Positions 1 to 5,703 of a stretch of 5,729 bases of DNA are shown here, piece after piece. A program made the position numbers and the translations under genes. The stretch is from an uncultured Mycoplasma sp. (GTDB lineage: Bacteria; Bacillota_I; Bacilli_A; RF39; UBA660), in assembly GCA_905209745.1 (NCBI GenBank), contig CAJLUG010000067.1:1-5729 (forward strand), given 5' to 3'. Below the pieces are notes generated by a model. That model was not told the DNA's origin and did not search any database. It saw nothing but the letters and a program-made list of their open reading frames with translations. Each line of letters opens with the position of its first letter. The first letter of the stretch is position 1.

Positions 1-324
1 ATAAATAATGAAATATAAAATATTTAGAAAAACAGTAATCAATGTAACGACACCATTTTTTCTAGCTAACTCATAACTAATACTTATACTTTCTGAAATA
101 TAATCAGAAGATTCAATATCACCAGCAACATATTCTTCAGCAACTCCCATGGCTTGATTATCTAATTTCTGAATAGATTCGTTATCTAAAAATGGATAAG
201 AAAATAATGAAACAACAACAGAAATAATCATAATATCAATAATGTATGCTGCTAATCGTTGAATAAATAATGCTTTTTCATAATGTACTTCTTGTTTTTT
301 TGCAGTTTTCTTTTTATTTGCCAT
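1..324 (-). CDS. RDD-family membrane protein, N-terminal part (runs off the window)
   Basis: This is a partial gene: the first 108 codons are present and the frame is still open at the left edge. The start has a lysine-rich cytoplasmic leader (MANKKKTAKK). A hydrophobic helix at about residues 25-43 follows, beginning QRLAAYIIDIMIIS. The Arg23 and Asp30 spacing in and next to this helix is the hallmark of the RDD family of small multi-helix membrane proteins. A polar extracytoplasmic loop of about 45 residues, rich in Asp, Glu and Ser, follows, and a second helix begins near residue 91. The ATG start is firmly set by AAGGAGG six bases upstream. That site lies inside the last codons of dusB, and the two genes overlap by 11 bases, so they are probably co-transcribed and translationally coupled. 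RDD proteins have no single established function; some have been linked to transport or ion exchange. The specific role here is unknown. Confidence 0.75.
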   Translation of the reverse strand, partial: MANKKKTAKKQEVHYEKALFIQRLAAYIIDIMIISVVVSLFSYPFLDNESIQKLDNQAMGVAEEYVAGDIESSDYISESISISYELARKNGVVTLITVFLNILYFIIY

Positions 325-1297
325 ATTCTTCCTCCTTAAATTCATTCAATATAGAAATTATATCACGAATATTAGAAGTTTGATAGATTTTATTTTTAAC
401 AACAGTCCCTCCTGGTACTCCTTTTAAATACCAACCAATATGATTTCTAATTTCTAAAACTGCAATACGTTCACTTTTTAAATGACTTAAATAATCTAGG
501 TGATGTAAAATCATCTCTATCTTATCATCAAAAGAAATATTATGTTCATAACTTCCCTTATCTAAATAAGAAATAGTATCTCGAATAAGCCATGGATTTC
601 CTAATACACCACGTCCAATCATAACAGCATCACAAGAAGTCTCATCTAACATTCTTTTGGCATCTTCTGGCGTTTTAATATCTCCATTTCCAATAACAGG
701 AATAGAAACTACCTCTTTTACTTGTTTTATAATAGACCAATCAGCTTTCCCACTATATCCTTGACTACGAGTTCTAGGATGAACACAAATAGCAAGAGCT
801 CCAGCTTTTTCAATAACTTTAGCAACCTCTACCGCATTAATATGATTCTGATCCCATCCACTACGTATTTTAACCGTAACAGGAATAGGTACACTATCTA
901 CTACTGCTTTAACAATTTCATAAATCTTTTCTGGATTTTTCAGTAATGCACTACCTGCTTGTGCTCTAACTGCCACTTTAGGAACAGGACACCCCATATT
1001 AATATCAATAATATCTGGCTTCATTTCTTGATAAATATATTTAGCAGCTTCTACAAAAGAGTCTTTATCACTACCAAAAATCTGTTGTACCAAAGGTCTC
1101 TCTTCTTCAGTCATATATAACATATCAAGTGTTTTTTGATTATGGAAAGTAATAGCCTTATCACTAACCATTTCTGCATAAATAAGACCGCATCCCATTT
1201 CTTTACAAATCCTACGAAAAGCAGAATTACATATTCCTGCCATAGGAGCAAGAACCACCTGATTTTCTATCACCACATTACCAATATTCCACTTCAC
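314..1297 (-). CDS. dusB: tRNA-dihydrouridine synthase (DusB type)
   Basis: FMN- and NADPH-dependent enzyme that reduces uridine to dihydrouridine in tRNA. The N-terminal TIM barrel is recognised by VVLAPMAGICNSAFR, AEMVSDKAI and the INMGCPVPKV motif. The Cys of that motif (residue 103 from the GTG start) is the expected catalytic acid. HPRTRSQGYSGKADW, IGNGDI and MIGRGVLGNPW form the tRNA/FMN-binding part, and a helical C-terminal domain follows. The length of 327 residues is normal for the family (B. subtilis about 333). The start is uncertain. The open frame extends to an ATG at 1354, but that lies upstream of the predicted transcription start. AGAAGGG (1307-1313) touches the ATG at 1306 with no spacer, yet sits nine bases before the GTG at 1297, which also fits the N-terminus of homologues (MFKIG in B. 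subtilis). I chose the GTG; the ATG at 1306 remains possible. The variant KVAVRAQAGSALL follows the catalytic Cys. Confidence 0.93.
   Translation of the reverse strand: MKWNIGNVVIENQVVLAPMAGICNSAFRRICKEMGCGLIYAEMVSDKAITFHNQKTLDMLYMTEEERPLVQQIFGSDKDSFVEAAKYIYQEMKPDIIDINMGCPVPKVAVRAQAGSALLKNPEKIYEIVKAVVDSVPIPVTVKIRSGWDQNHINAVEVAKVIEKAGALAICVHPRTRSQGYSGKADWSIIKQVKEVVSIPVIGNGDIKTPEDAKRMLDETSCDAVMIGRGVLGNPWLIRDTISYLDKGSYEHNISFDDKIEMILHHLDYLSHLKSERIAVLEIRNHIGWYLKGVPGGTVVKNKIYQTSNIRDIISILNEFKEEEYGK
331..337 (-). promoter_or_regulatory. Ribosome binding site of the RDD-family gene
   Basis: AAGGAGG on the minus strand, six bases before the ATG at 324-322. It is a full-strength Shine-Dalgarno sequence encoded inside the last codons of dusB, so dusB translation passes directly over it. 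Confidence 0.85.
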
Positions 1298-1306
1298 TAA
1301 CTTCAT

Positions 1307-1313
1307 CCCTTCT
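1307..1313 (-). promoter_or_regulatory. Ribosome binding site that decides the dusB start
   Basis: AGAAGGG on the minus strand. It directly abuts the ATG at 1306-1304, leaving no spacer, but is nine bases from the GTG at 1297-1295. The spacing favours GTG initiation. Confidence 0.55.
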
Positions 1314-1339
1314 AAAATACTTTTCTTTTTTTCAGTAGT

Positions 1340-1368
1340 AGTATAACAGAACAAACAAATGATGTAAA
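1340..1368 (-). promoter_or_regulatory. Sigma-A-type promoter for dusB
   Basis: Minus-strand -35 TTTACA (1363-1368), a 17-base spacer, and -10 TATACT (1340-1345). A TG one base before the -10 gives an extended -10 element. Each hexamer matches the consensus at five of six positions. Transcription would start near 1332-1333, about 26-35 bases before the dusB start. This shows that the longer open frame beginning at 1354, between the two boxes, cannot be translated from this transcript. Confidence 0.75.
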
Positions 1369-1383
1369 CTAATTTTTTATAAC

Positions 1384-1408
1384 AAAAAAAAGAATCAGAT
1401 TAATGATT
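1384..1408 (-). terminator. Weak intrinsic terminator candidate after ftsH
   Basis: On the minus strand AATCA and TGATT can pair in a five-base-pair stem around a six-base loop, followed by C and eight T. The ftsH stop codon lies in the loop. The stem is short and AT-rich, so it may be only a partial terminator. Its position just before the dusB promoter supports a transcription boundary. Confidence 0.4.
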
Positions 1409-3382
1409 TGCTTCATCTAATTCTTTTAATAATTCTGCTTTACTCATCTTAGAATATCCTTTAATACCCTTTTCTTTAGCAATCTCTTTTAATTTAGTAA
1501 CAGACATCTTTTCATAATTATCTTCATCATTTTCTTCAGGCATCTTACCATTTTTAACTAAATAATCGATTTGCTCTTTCGTTAAAGTTTCATATTCTAA
1601 TAATGCATTCGCAATTAAATCTAATAAATCTTTATTCTTATTAATAATCTCTTTTGCTTTCTTATGACAACCATTAATAATTTTTCTCATTTCCATATCA
1701 ATTTCATTTGCTACTTCATTAGAGAAATGTTGTGCTTTATTATAGTCTCTTCCTAAGAAAACACTACCTTCTTGTTGTTCAAATTGTAATGGACCTAAAT
1801 CACTCATACCATACTCAGTAACCATACTACGTGCAATCTTAGTAGCTTTTTCAAAGTCATTATGAGCACCAGTAGTAATTTCACCAAAGACAATCTCTTC
1901 AGCAGAACGTCCACCTAATAATCCAGTAATTTCTTCAAGTAAATCTGTTTTAGTAGAACATAATTTTTCTTCACTAGGAACCATCATATTATATCCACCA
2001 GCAGAGCCTCTTGGAATAATAGTAACTTTTTGAACATCATTAGCATGAGCAAGTTTTAAACCAATAACAGCATGTCCTGCTTCATGATAAGCAACAAGGC
2101 GACGATCATTCTCACTATATTTATGAGATGTTTTTGCAGGTCCCATAAGAACACGATCGGTTGCTTCATCAATCTCACTCATAGTAATCTTATCTTTATT
2201 ACGACGAACAGCAAGTAACGCAGCTTCATTAAGCAAGTTTTCAAGATCAGCTCCACTAAATCCAGGAGTACGTTTCGCTAAATTAGCAAGTGTAACACCA
2301 TCTGCTAAAATTTTATTCTTAGCATGTACTGCCAAGATTTCTTCACGACCTTTAACATCAGGTAAATTAACGGTAATCTGACGATCAAATCTTCCTGGAC
2401 GAAGTAAGGCAGGATCTAATACATCAGGACGGTTAGTAGCAGCAATAATAATAATTCCTTCATTAGCTCCAAATCCATCCATTTCTGTAAGTAATTGGTT
2501 TAATGTTTGTTCACGTTCATCGTGACCTCCACCAAGTCCTGTACCACGTTGACGACCAACTGCATCAATTTCATCAATAAAGATTAAACAAGGAGCATTT
2601 CTTTTGGCTTGTTGGAACATATCACGTACACGACTAGCTCCAACACCAACGAACAACTCAACAAAGTCAGAACCACTAATGAAATAGAAAGGAACATTAG
2701 CTTCTCCAGCAACCGCTTTTGCTAGTAATGTTTTACCAGTTCCTGGAGGACCAAATAATAATACTCCTTTAGGAATTCTAGCACCAAGTTTTTGGAATTT
2801 CTTTGGATTCTTTAAGAAATCAATTAATTCTTTAACCTCTTCTTTTTCTTCTTTTAATCCAGCAACATCCTTAAATGTAACTTTATTAGCATCACTATTT
2901 AATTTGGCTTTACTCTTTCCAAAATCTATAGAGCTCTTCGTACCAGCCATTTGACGACTAAAGAAGAAGAACGCAAAACCAATTAGTAAGACAAAAGGCA
3001 ATACATTAATTAATATTAACCAGAAAGAAGAAGAATCAGGATCAGCTTCCGCTTCTAACTTAAATTCTTGAACTTCACTAGCTTCTACAATCTTTTTCAT
3101 TACTTCATCACTAAGTGGAAGTCTAGCAAAGAATGTTTCGTTATCATCATAATCTTTTAAACTACCTCTAACTTCATAAGTATAAGCACTACCTCTAGCA
3201 GTAACAGTTAGATCCTCAATAGTTCCCTTATTTAATTCACTAATAAATTCATTGTATGTCAACACATTAACATCATTATTCATAACATTAACTACATAAA
3301 ATACTGTTAACATAATCAAAGCTAAAAATAAATAAGGTAAAAGTCCTCTTTTTATTGTCTTTTTATCAATCGTTTTATTCAT
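1400..3382 (-). CDS. ftsH: ATP-dependent zinc metalloprotease FtsH with a Rho-N-like C-terminal tail
   Basis: Membrane-anchored AAA+ protease that unfolds and degrades misfolded membrane proteins and short-lived cytosolic regulators as a hexamer. There is a membrane helix at about residues 14-34, an extracytoplasmic domain at 35-120 and a second helix at 121-141. The AAA+ module has Walker A GPPGTGKT (211-218), pore loop FVGVG (244-248), Walker B FIDEID (268-273) and arginine fingers in RPGRFDR (328-334). The M41 peptidase has HEAGH (433-437) with catalytic Glu434, and Asp509 as third zinc ligand. All catalytic residues are intact. At 660 residues it is slightly longer than B. subtilis FtsH (about 637). 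The extra tail is an acidic linker (about 614-623) followed by a Rho-N/SAP-like helical motif at 626-655, which is unusual for FtsH. The start is well set by AAGGAGG seven bases upstream, overlapping the tilS stop codon. hprT, usually between tilS and ftsH in Bacillus, is absent here. Confidence 0.98.
   Translation of the reverse strand: MNKTIDKKTIKRGLLPYLFLALIMLTVFYVVNVMNNDVNVLTYNEFISELNKGTIEDLTVTARGSAYTYEVRGSLKDYDDNETFFARLPLSDEVMKKIVEASEVQEFKLEAEADPDSSSFWLILINVLPFVLLIGFAFFFFSRQMAGTKSSIDFGKSKAKLNSDANKVTFKDVAGLKEEKEEVKELIDFLKNPKKFQKLGARIPKGVLLFGPPGTGKTLLAKAVAGEANVPFYFISGSDFVELFVGVGASRVRDMFQQAKRNAPCLIFIDEIDAVGRQRGTGLGGGHDEREQTLNQLLTEMDGFGANEGIIIIAATNRPDVLDPALLRPGRFDRQITVNLPDVKGREEILAVHAKNKILADGVTLANLAKRTPGFSGADLENLLNEAALLAVRRNKDKITMSEIDEATDRVLMGPAKTSHKYSENDRRLVAYHEAGHAVIGLKLAHANDVQKVTIIPRGSAGGYNMMVPSEEKLCSTKTDLLEEITGLLGGRSAEEIVFGEITTGAHNDFEKATKIARSMVTEYGMSDLGPLQFEQQEGSVFLGRDYNKAQHFSNEVANEIDMEMRKIINGCHKKAKEIINKNKDLLDLIANALLEYETLTKEQIDYLVKNGKMPEENDEDNYEKMSVTKLKEIAKEKGIKGYSKMSKAELLKELDEANH
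1418..1507 (-). other. Rho-N/SAP-like domain coding segment at the FtsH C-terminus
   Basis: This segment encodes residues 626-655 of FtsH. The pattern MSVTKLKEIAKEKGIKGYSK followed by MSKAELLKEL matches the helix-extended loop-helix of the Rho termination factor N-terminal domain, typically LKELAKE-GIKGYSKMRKAELI. In other proteins such motifs often bind nucleic acid or act as small appended modules. It follows an acidic, Asn/Glu/Asp-rich linker. Recognition is by motif memory, not by a profile search. Confidence 0.75.
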
Positions 3383-3389
3383 GACATTT

Positions 3390-3396
3390 CCTCCTT
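3390..3396 (-). promoter_or_regulatory. Ribosome binding site of ftsH, overlapping the tilS stop codon
   Basis: AAGGAGG on the minus strand, seven bases before the ftsH ATG. Its first two bases are part of the tilS TAA stop codon (3395-3397), so ribosomes ending tilS arrive directly on the ftsH initiation site. Confidence 0.85.
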
Positions 3397-4705
3397 AACT
3401 ATATCTTAGTATTATATCATAAGTTTCTGTTTTTTTCTTATCATATTTTGATTTTTTTAAACCTGGTAACCAAACCACTACTCCTTTAGAATCTACAACA
3501 ACAGGCCAAATATCTCTTTCCTTTGGCGCAACTTTCTTATCGATAAAGATATCTTTAAGTTTCTTTGTACCACTACCTTTAACTGACATCTTATCACCAA
3601 TTCTACGAGTTCTAACAATTAAAGGTAAAGAAATATCTTTACTAGATAATCTACAAATAGAATTACTATTACCACTGTCATCCTCTACTTCTTCAATTAC
3701 ATGATGATTAGGTAATTCTACATAACGAGAAAACTCTATTTCATAAGTCGTAATTTCTGTAGTTACTTTCTGTAATTCTAAAACATGATAATTTTTCATT
3801 GCAATTACTTCATTAGGCAAATTAATAAAAGTGTTTGCTCTATTACTATATATTAAATTTAATAAAAGTTCAATATGTTTATCATTAATTAAAATCAAAT
3901 CATCTTGATAATAATCATTCATCATATAATATAAGACTTCTTTTTGAATAAAAGGATCTAATTCCTTAAAAAGAGGAATATCTAAAGTATTATTTTTTAA
4001 CACTTTCCTCAAGGCCTTATCACGTTCTTTTTCAATATACTGATTAGCCTCATATATAACATTACTAAATTTTAAGTATTTTAAATGGATATTAGGATCT
4101 TCTTCTTTTAAAAACGGCAAAACATATTTACGATAACGATTTCTAGTATACTTATCTTTATGATTAGAAGAATCCACATAATACATAACATGATTTTCTT
4201 TATCATATTCTTCTAACTCTTCTTTGGTATAAAAAAGTAATGGTCTAACAATCACATATCCATCCATAACTACTTCTTTTTTGAAGCCACCATATCCAGC
4301 TAAATTAGAACCACGAGTAATTCTCATTAAAATAGTCTCGATTAAATCATCCCCATGATGGGCTGTCATTAAATATTGTGCTTGATATTTTAATACTACT
4401 TTTTCAAAGAAATTATATCGAATATTTCTCGCTTCATTATGAAAATTATCATCTCCATAATTAGTAATAGTCATATGTTCAAACATAATCTGATTCTTAT
4501 GACAATATTCCATAAGATAATTTTCTTCCTGCACACTTTCTCTTCGCAAATTATGATTTACATGAGCCATAACTAAACTTAATGAATATTTATCACGAAC
4601 TTTTAATAACATATCAATAAGTGCCATAGAATCAGGTCCAGCCGAACAACCAACAACTATAATATCATTTTTATGAAACTTAAAATTATCCTCTATAGAA
4701 ATCAT
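3395..4705 (-). CDS. tilS: tRNA(Ile)-lysidine synthetase TilS
   Basis: Attaches lysine to C34 of tRNA-Ile2 using ATP, changing the codon read from AUG to AUA and the charged amino acid from Met to Ile. It is generally essential in bacteria that read AUA through this tRNA. The N-type ATP pyrophosphatase domain has the PP-loop CSAGPDSMAL (Ser-Ala-Gly-Pro-Asp-Ser at 21-26, counting from the start chosen here). It also has HVNHNLR (48-54), TAHHGDDLIET (114-124) and TRNRYRKYVLPFL (187-199). The C-terminal TilS domain carries RTRRIGDKM, GTKKLKDIFIDKK and VVWLPGLKKS (about 365-420). The 436 residues are full length. The start at 4705 is preferred over the ATG at 4717 because GGAGGTT lies between them with proper spacing to 4705, and the first ATG overlaps that site. 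One oddity is Ala where most TilS proteins have the second Gly of SGGxDS. Confidence 0.95.
   Translation of the reverse strand: MISIEDNFKFHKNDIIVVGCSAGPDSMALIDMLLKVRDKYSLSLVMAHVNHNLRRESVQEENYLMEYCHKNQIMFEHMTITNYGDDNFHNEARNIRYNFFEKVVLKYQAQYLMTAHHGDDLIETILMRITRGSNLAGYGGFKKEVVMDGYVIVRPLLFYTKEELEEYDKENHVMYYVDSSNHKDKYTRNRYRKYVLPFLKEEDPNIHLKYLKFSNVIYEANQYIEKERDKALRKVLKNNTLDIPLFKELDPFIQKEVLYYMMNDYYQDDLILINDKHIELLLNLIYSNRANTFINLPNEVIAMKNYHVLELQKVTTEITTYEIEFSRYVELPNHHVIEEVEDDSGNSNSICRLSSKDISLPLIVRTRRIGDKMSVKGSGTKKLKDIFIDKKVAPKERDIWPVVVDSKGVVVWLPGLKKSKYDKKKTETYDIILRYS
3411..3419 (-). promoter_or_regulatory. Candidate extended -10 promoter for ftsH inside the tilS end
   Basis: Minus-strand TGATATAAT gives a perfect TGnTATAAT extended -10 element. 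There is no recognisable -35 at 17 bases. The predicted start near 3404 would leave a leader of about 22 bases containing the full ftsH ribosome binding site. In AT-rich DNA such matches arise by chance, so this is tentative. Confidence 0.4.
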
Positions 4706-4708
4706 ACT

Positions 4709-4715
4709 AACCTCC
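4709..4715 (-). promoter_or_regulatory. Ribosome binding site that decides the tilS start
   Basis: GGAGGTT on the minus strand, with the GGAGG core five bases before the ATG at 4705-4703. The ATG at 4717-4715 overlaps the first G of this site and has no ribosome binding site of its own, which argues against the four-residue-longer protein. Confidence 0.8.
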
Positions 4716-4738
4716 ATTATTCCAAAAAAAGAAAACCT

Positions 4739-5038
4739 TTACTCTTCAGGAATCTTCAAAATAAACTCTCCGTCTTTAGAATAAAGATATTTCTCTCTAG
4801 CATATCTTGCAATATAATCTGGATCCTGTAACTTATTAGCATCCACTTTTAATTTTTTTTCTTTATTTTTTAAAGTAACAAGTTTTTTTTGTAATTCTTC
4901 TTTCTCTTGATATTTATCATAAATTTCTATCCAATACTTACCAATCGTAAAAGTAGTACCAATTATGACCGCAATAGAAGAAAGACCTAATATTAACATT
5001 CTACGATGTCTTTTCTTAGTTGCTTTAGATTTAGCCAT
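4739..5038 (-). CDS. divIC: Septum formation initiator, DivIC/FtsB family
   Basis: Small bitopic division protein that, with FtsL and DivIB, helps assemble and activate the septal cell-wall machinery at mid-cell. It has a short basic cytoplasmic leader (MAKSKATKKRHRR), one membrane helix at about 14-32 and an extracytoplasmic coiled coil rich in Lys and Glu at about 37-70. The family signature DPDYIARYAREKYLYSKDGE follows from residue 72, then a C-terminal ILKIP. The 99 residues fit the family. The open frame extends to a TTG at 5092, but that codon lies in the -35 element of the promoter. The ATG at 5038 has AGGTGAT just upstream and gives the expected basic N-terminus. Its position after yabQ and before tilS agrees with DivIC rather than another FtsB-like protein. 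Confidence 0.9.
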   Translation of the reverse strand: MAKSKATKKRHRRMLILGLSSIAVIIGTTFTIGKYWIEIYDKYQEKEELQKKLVTLKNKEKKLKVDANKLQDPDYIARYAREKYLYSKDGEFILKIPEE

Positions 5039-5041
5039 AAC

Positions 5042-5048
5042 ATCACCT
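5042..5048 (-). promoter_or_regulatory. Ribosome binding site of divIC
   Basis: AGGTGAT on the minus strand, three bases before the ATG at 5038. It pairs with the distal part of the anti-Shine-Dalgarno sequence (AGGAGGTGAT), so the effective spacing of its AGG is normal. It supports 5038 as the start. Confidence 0.6.
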
Positions 5049-5063
5049 ACTCTTTCACCATAA

Positions 5064-5092
5064 ATTATAGAACACTTTAAAGTATAGAGCAA
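5064..5092 (-). promoter_or_regulatory. Sigma-A-type promoter for divIC
   Basis: Minus-strand perfect -10 TATAAT (5064-5069), a 17-base spacer, and a weak -35 TTGCTC (5087-5092) that keeps the TTG. Transcription would begin near 5057 and leave a leader of about 19 bases with the divIC ribosome binding site. The promoter would uncouple the division and tRNA genes from the upstream sporulation pair. Confidence 0.6.
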
Positions 5093-5122
5093 GATTCCAT
5101 AGAAAAAAAAAGAAATTTGACA

Positions 5123-5398
5123 CTATTTTTTACGTATTTTTTTTAAGATAGGAAAACTAACATAAAAGCCAAGAAATAATAACAAATAAAAATAAATATG
5201 AATAATACCACCATTGATAATTCGTAACAACAAAAAATATAAAAGTGCCATATCAAGCAAAAAAAGTAAAGTAAAAAAAACTTTAAATACTTTACGTTTA
5301 TGAAAAAGATATTGATAATGAAGATTCATAAGAAAAGAAAATAGTATTCCGTAAAAAAAAGAAAAAACGAAAGAAAAAACTTGTATTTTTAAATTCAT
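5123..5398 (-). CDS. yabQ: Spore cortex biosynthesis protein YabQ
   Basis: Polytopic membrane protein; in B. subtilis YabQ is made in the mother cell and is needed for spore cortex formation, located in the outer forespore membrane. Here 91 residues form three predicted membrane helices (about 5-27, 38-58 and 63-85) with a basic, YQYLFHKRK-containing first loop and a KKIRKK tail. The opening MNLKIQVFSFVFSFFYGILF resembles family N-termini. It is much shorter than the B. subtilis protein (about 211 residues), keeping essentially only the membrane core. Identification rests on this pattern and on the conserved position between yabP and divIC. Its start overlaps the yabP stop by one base (TAATG). 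No Shine-Dalgarno sequence is seen, so translation probably depends on yabP. Confidence 0.8.
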   Translation of the reverse strand: MNLKIQVFSFVFSFFYGILFSFLMNLHYQYLFHKRKVFKVFFTLLFLLDMALLYFLLLRIINGGIIHIYFYLLLFLGFYVSFPILKKIRKK

Positions 5399-5685
5399 TA
5401 TTTAAACAATCGGTTAAAAATACTATTTTCTTTATCTTTTTTCATATCTTCTACATAAGTCATACTATGGATAAGTCCTTTAATGGAAACATTACCTTGC
5501 ATAGTATCTAATTTAATTAATTCCAATCCTTCACCCTTAATCATTAAAAATCCCATAATCGTATCAAGTAAGAATTGTTCACTATCAAAATTTTCAATCT
5601 TTTTTACTCCAGTAATTACTAAATTTTTTCTTTCTAACAAACTAATACCATGATTATAACTATTAAGATTATCTTGCTTATCCAT
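5398..5685 (-). CDS. yabP: Sporulation protein YabP (YabP/YqfC family)
   Basis: Small soluble protein of the YabP/YqfC family. In B. subtilis it belongs to the sigma-E regulon of the mother cell and is required for spore cortex synthesis. The 95 residues are close to the usual 100. The diagnostic stretch is LVITGVKKIENFDSEQFLLD, followed by TIMGFLMIKGEGLEL, an LDTMQGNVSIKG segment and a basic C-terminus ending in FNRLFK, all typical of the family. The ATG is firmly set by AGGAGG (5693-5698) seven bases upstream. It is the first gene of a pair with yabQ. A sigma-E-like promoter candidate lies just upstream, at the window edge. Confidence 0.93.
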   Translation of the reverse strand: MDKQDNLNSYNHGISLLERKNLVITGVKKIENFDSEQFLLDTIMGFLMIKGEGLELIKLDTMQGNVSIKGLIHSMTYVEDMKKDKENSIFNRLFK

Positions 5686-5692
5686 AATATAT

Positions 5693-5698
5693 CCTCCT
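5693..5698 (-). promoter_or_regulatory. Ribosome binding site of yabP
   Basis: AGGAGG on the minus strand, seven bases before the yabP ATG at 5685-5683. It is a full-strength site and contrasts with the missing site in front of yabQ. Confidence 0.85.
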
Positions 5699-5703
5699 AA
5701 TAA

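Noticed and set aside
722..946. Open frame of 74 codons on the plus strand
   Set aside because: It lies entirely antisense to the conserved catalytic region of dusB, has low-complexity Asn/Ser/Phe-rich composition and resembles no known protein.
1298..1354. N-terminal extension of DusB from the ATG at 1354
   Set aside because: It spans the -10 element and the leader, is low-complexity (TTTEKKKS) and aligns with nothing in the family.
4716..4738. Possible terminator after divIC (AAAG-GTTTT-CTTT with a T tract, minus strand)
   Set aside because: The stem is only about four base pairs and AT-rich. The T tract runs directly into the tilS ribosome binding site, so read-through is more likely.
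5103..5111. Run of nine T (minus strand) after yabQ, like the tail of a terminator
   Set aside because: No GC-containing stem precedes it; similar homopolymer runs are common throughout this AT-rich window.
5117..5122. Perfect TTGACA on the plus strand
   Set aside because: No -10 element lies at suitable spacing downstream, and no plus-strand gene follows; it is a chance match next to poly-A/T tracts.
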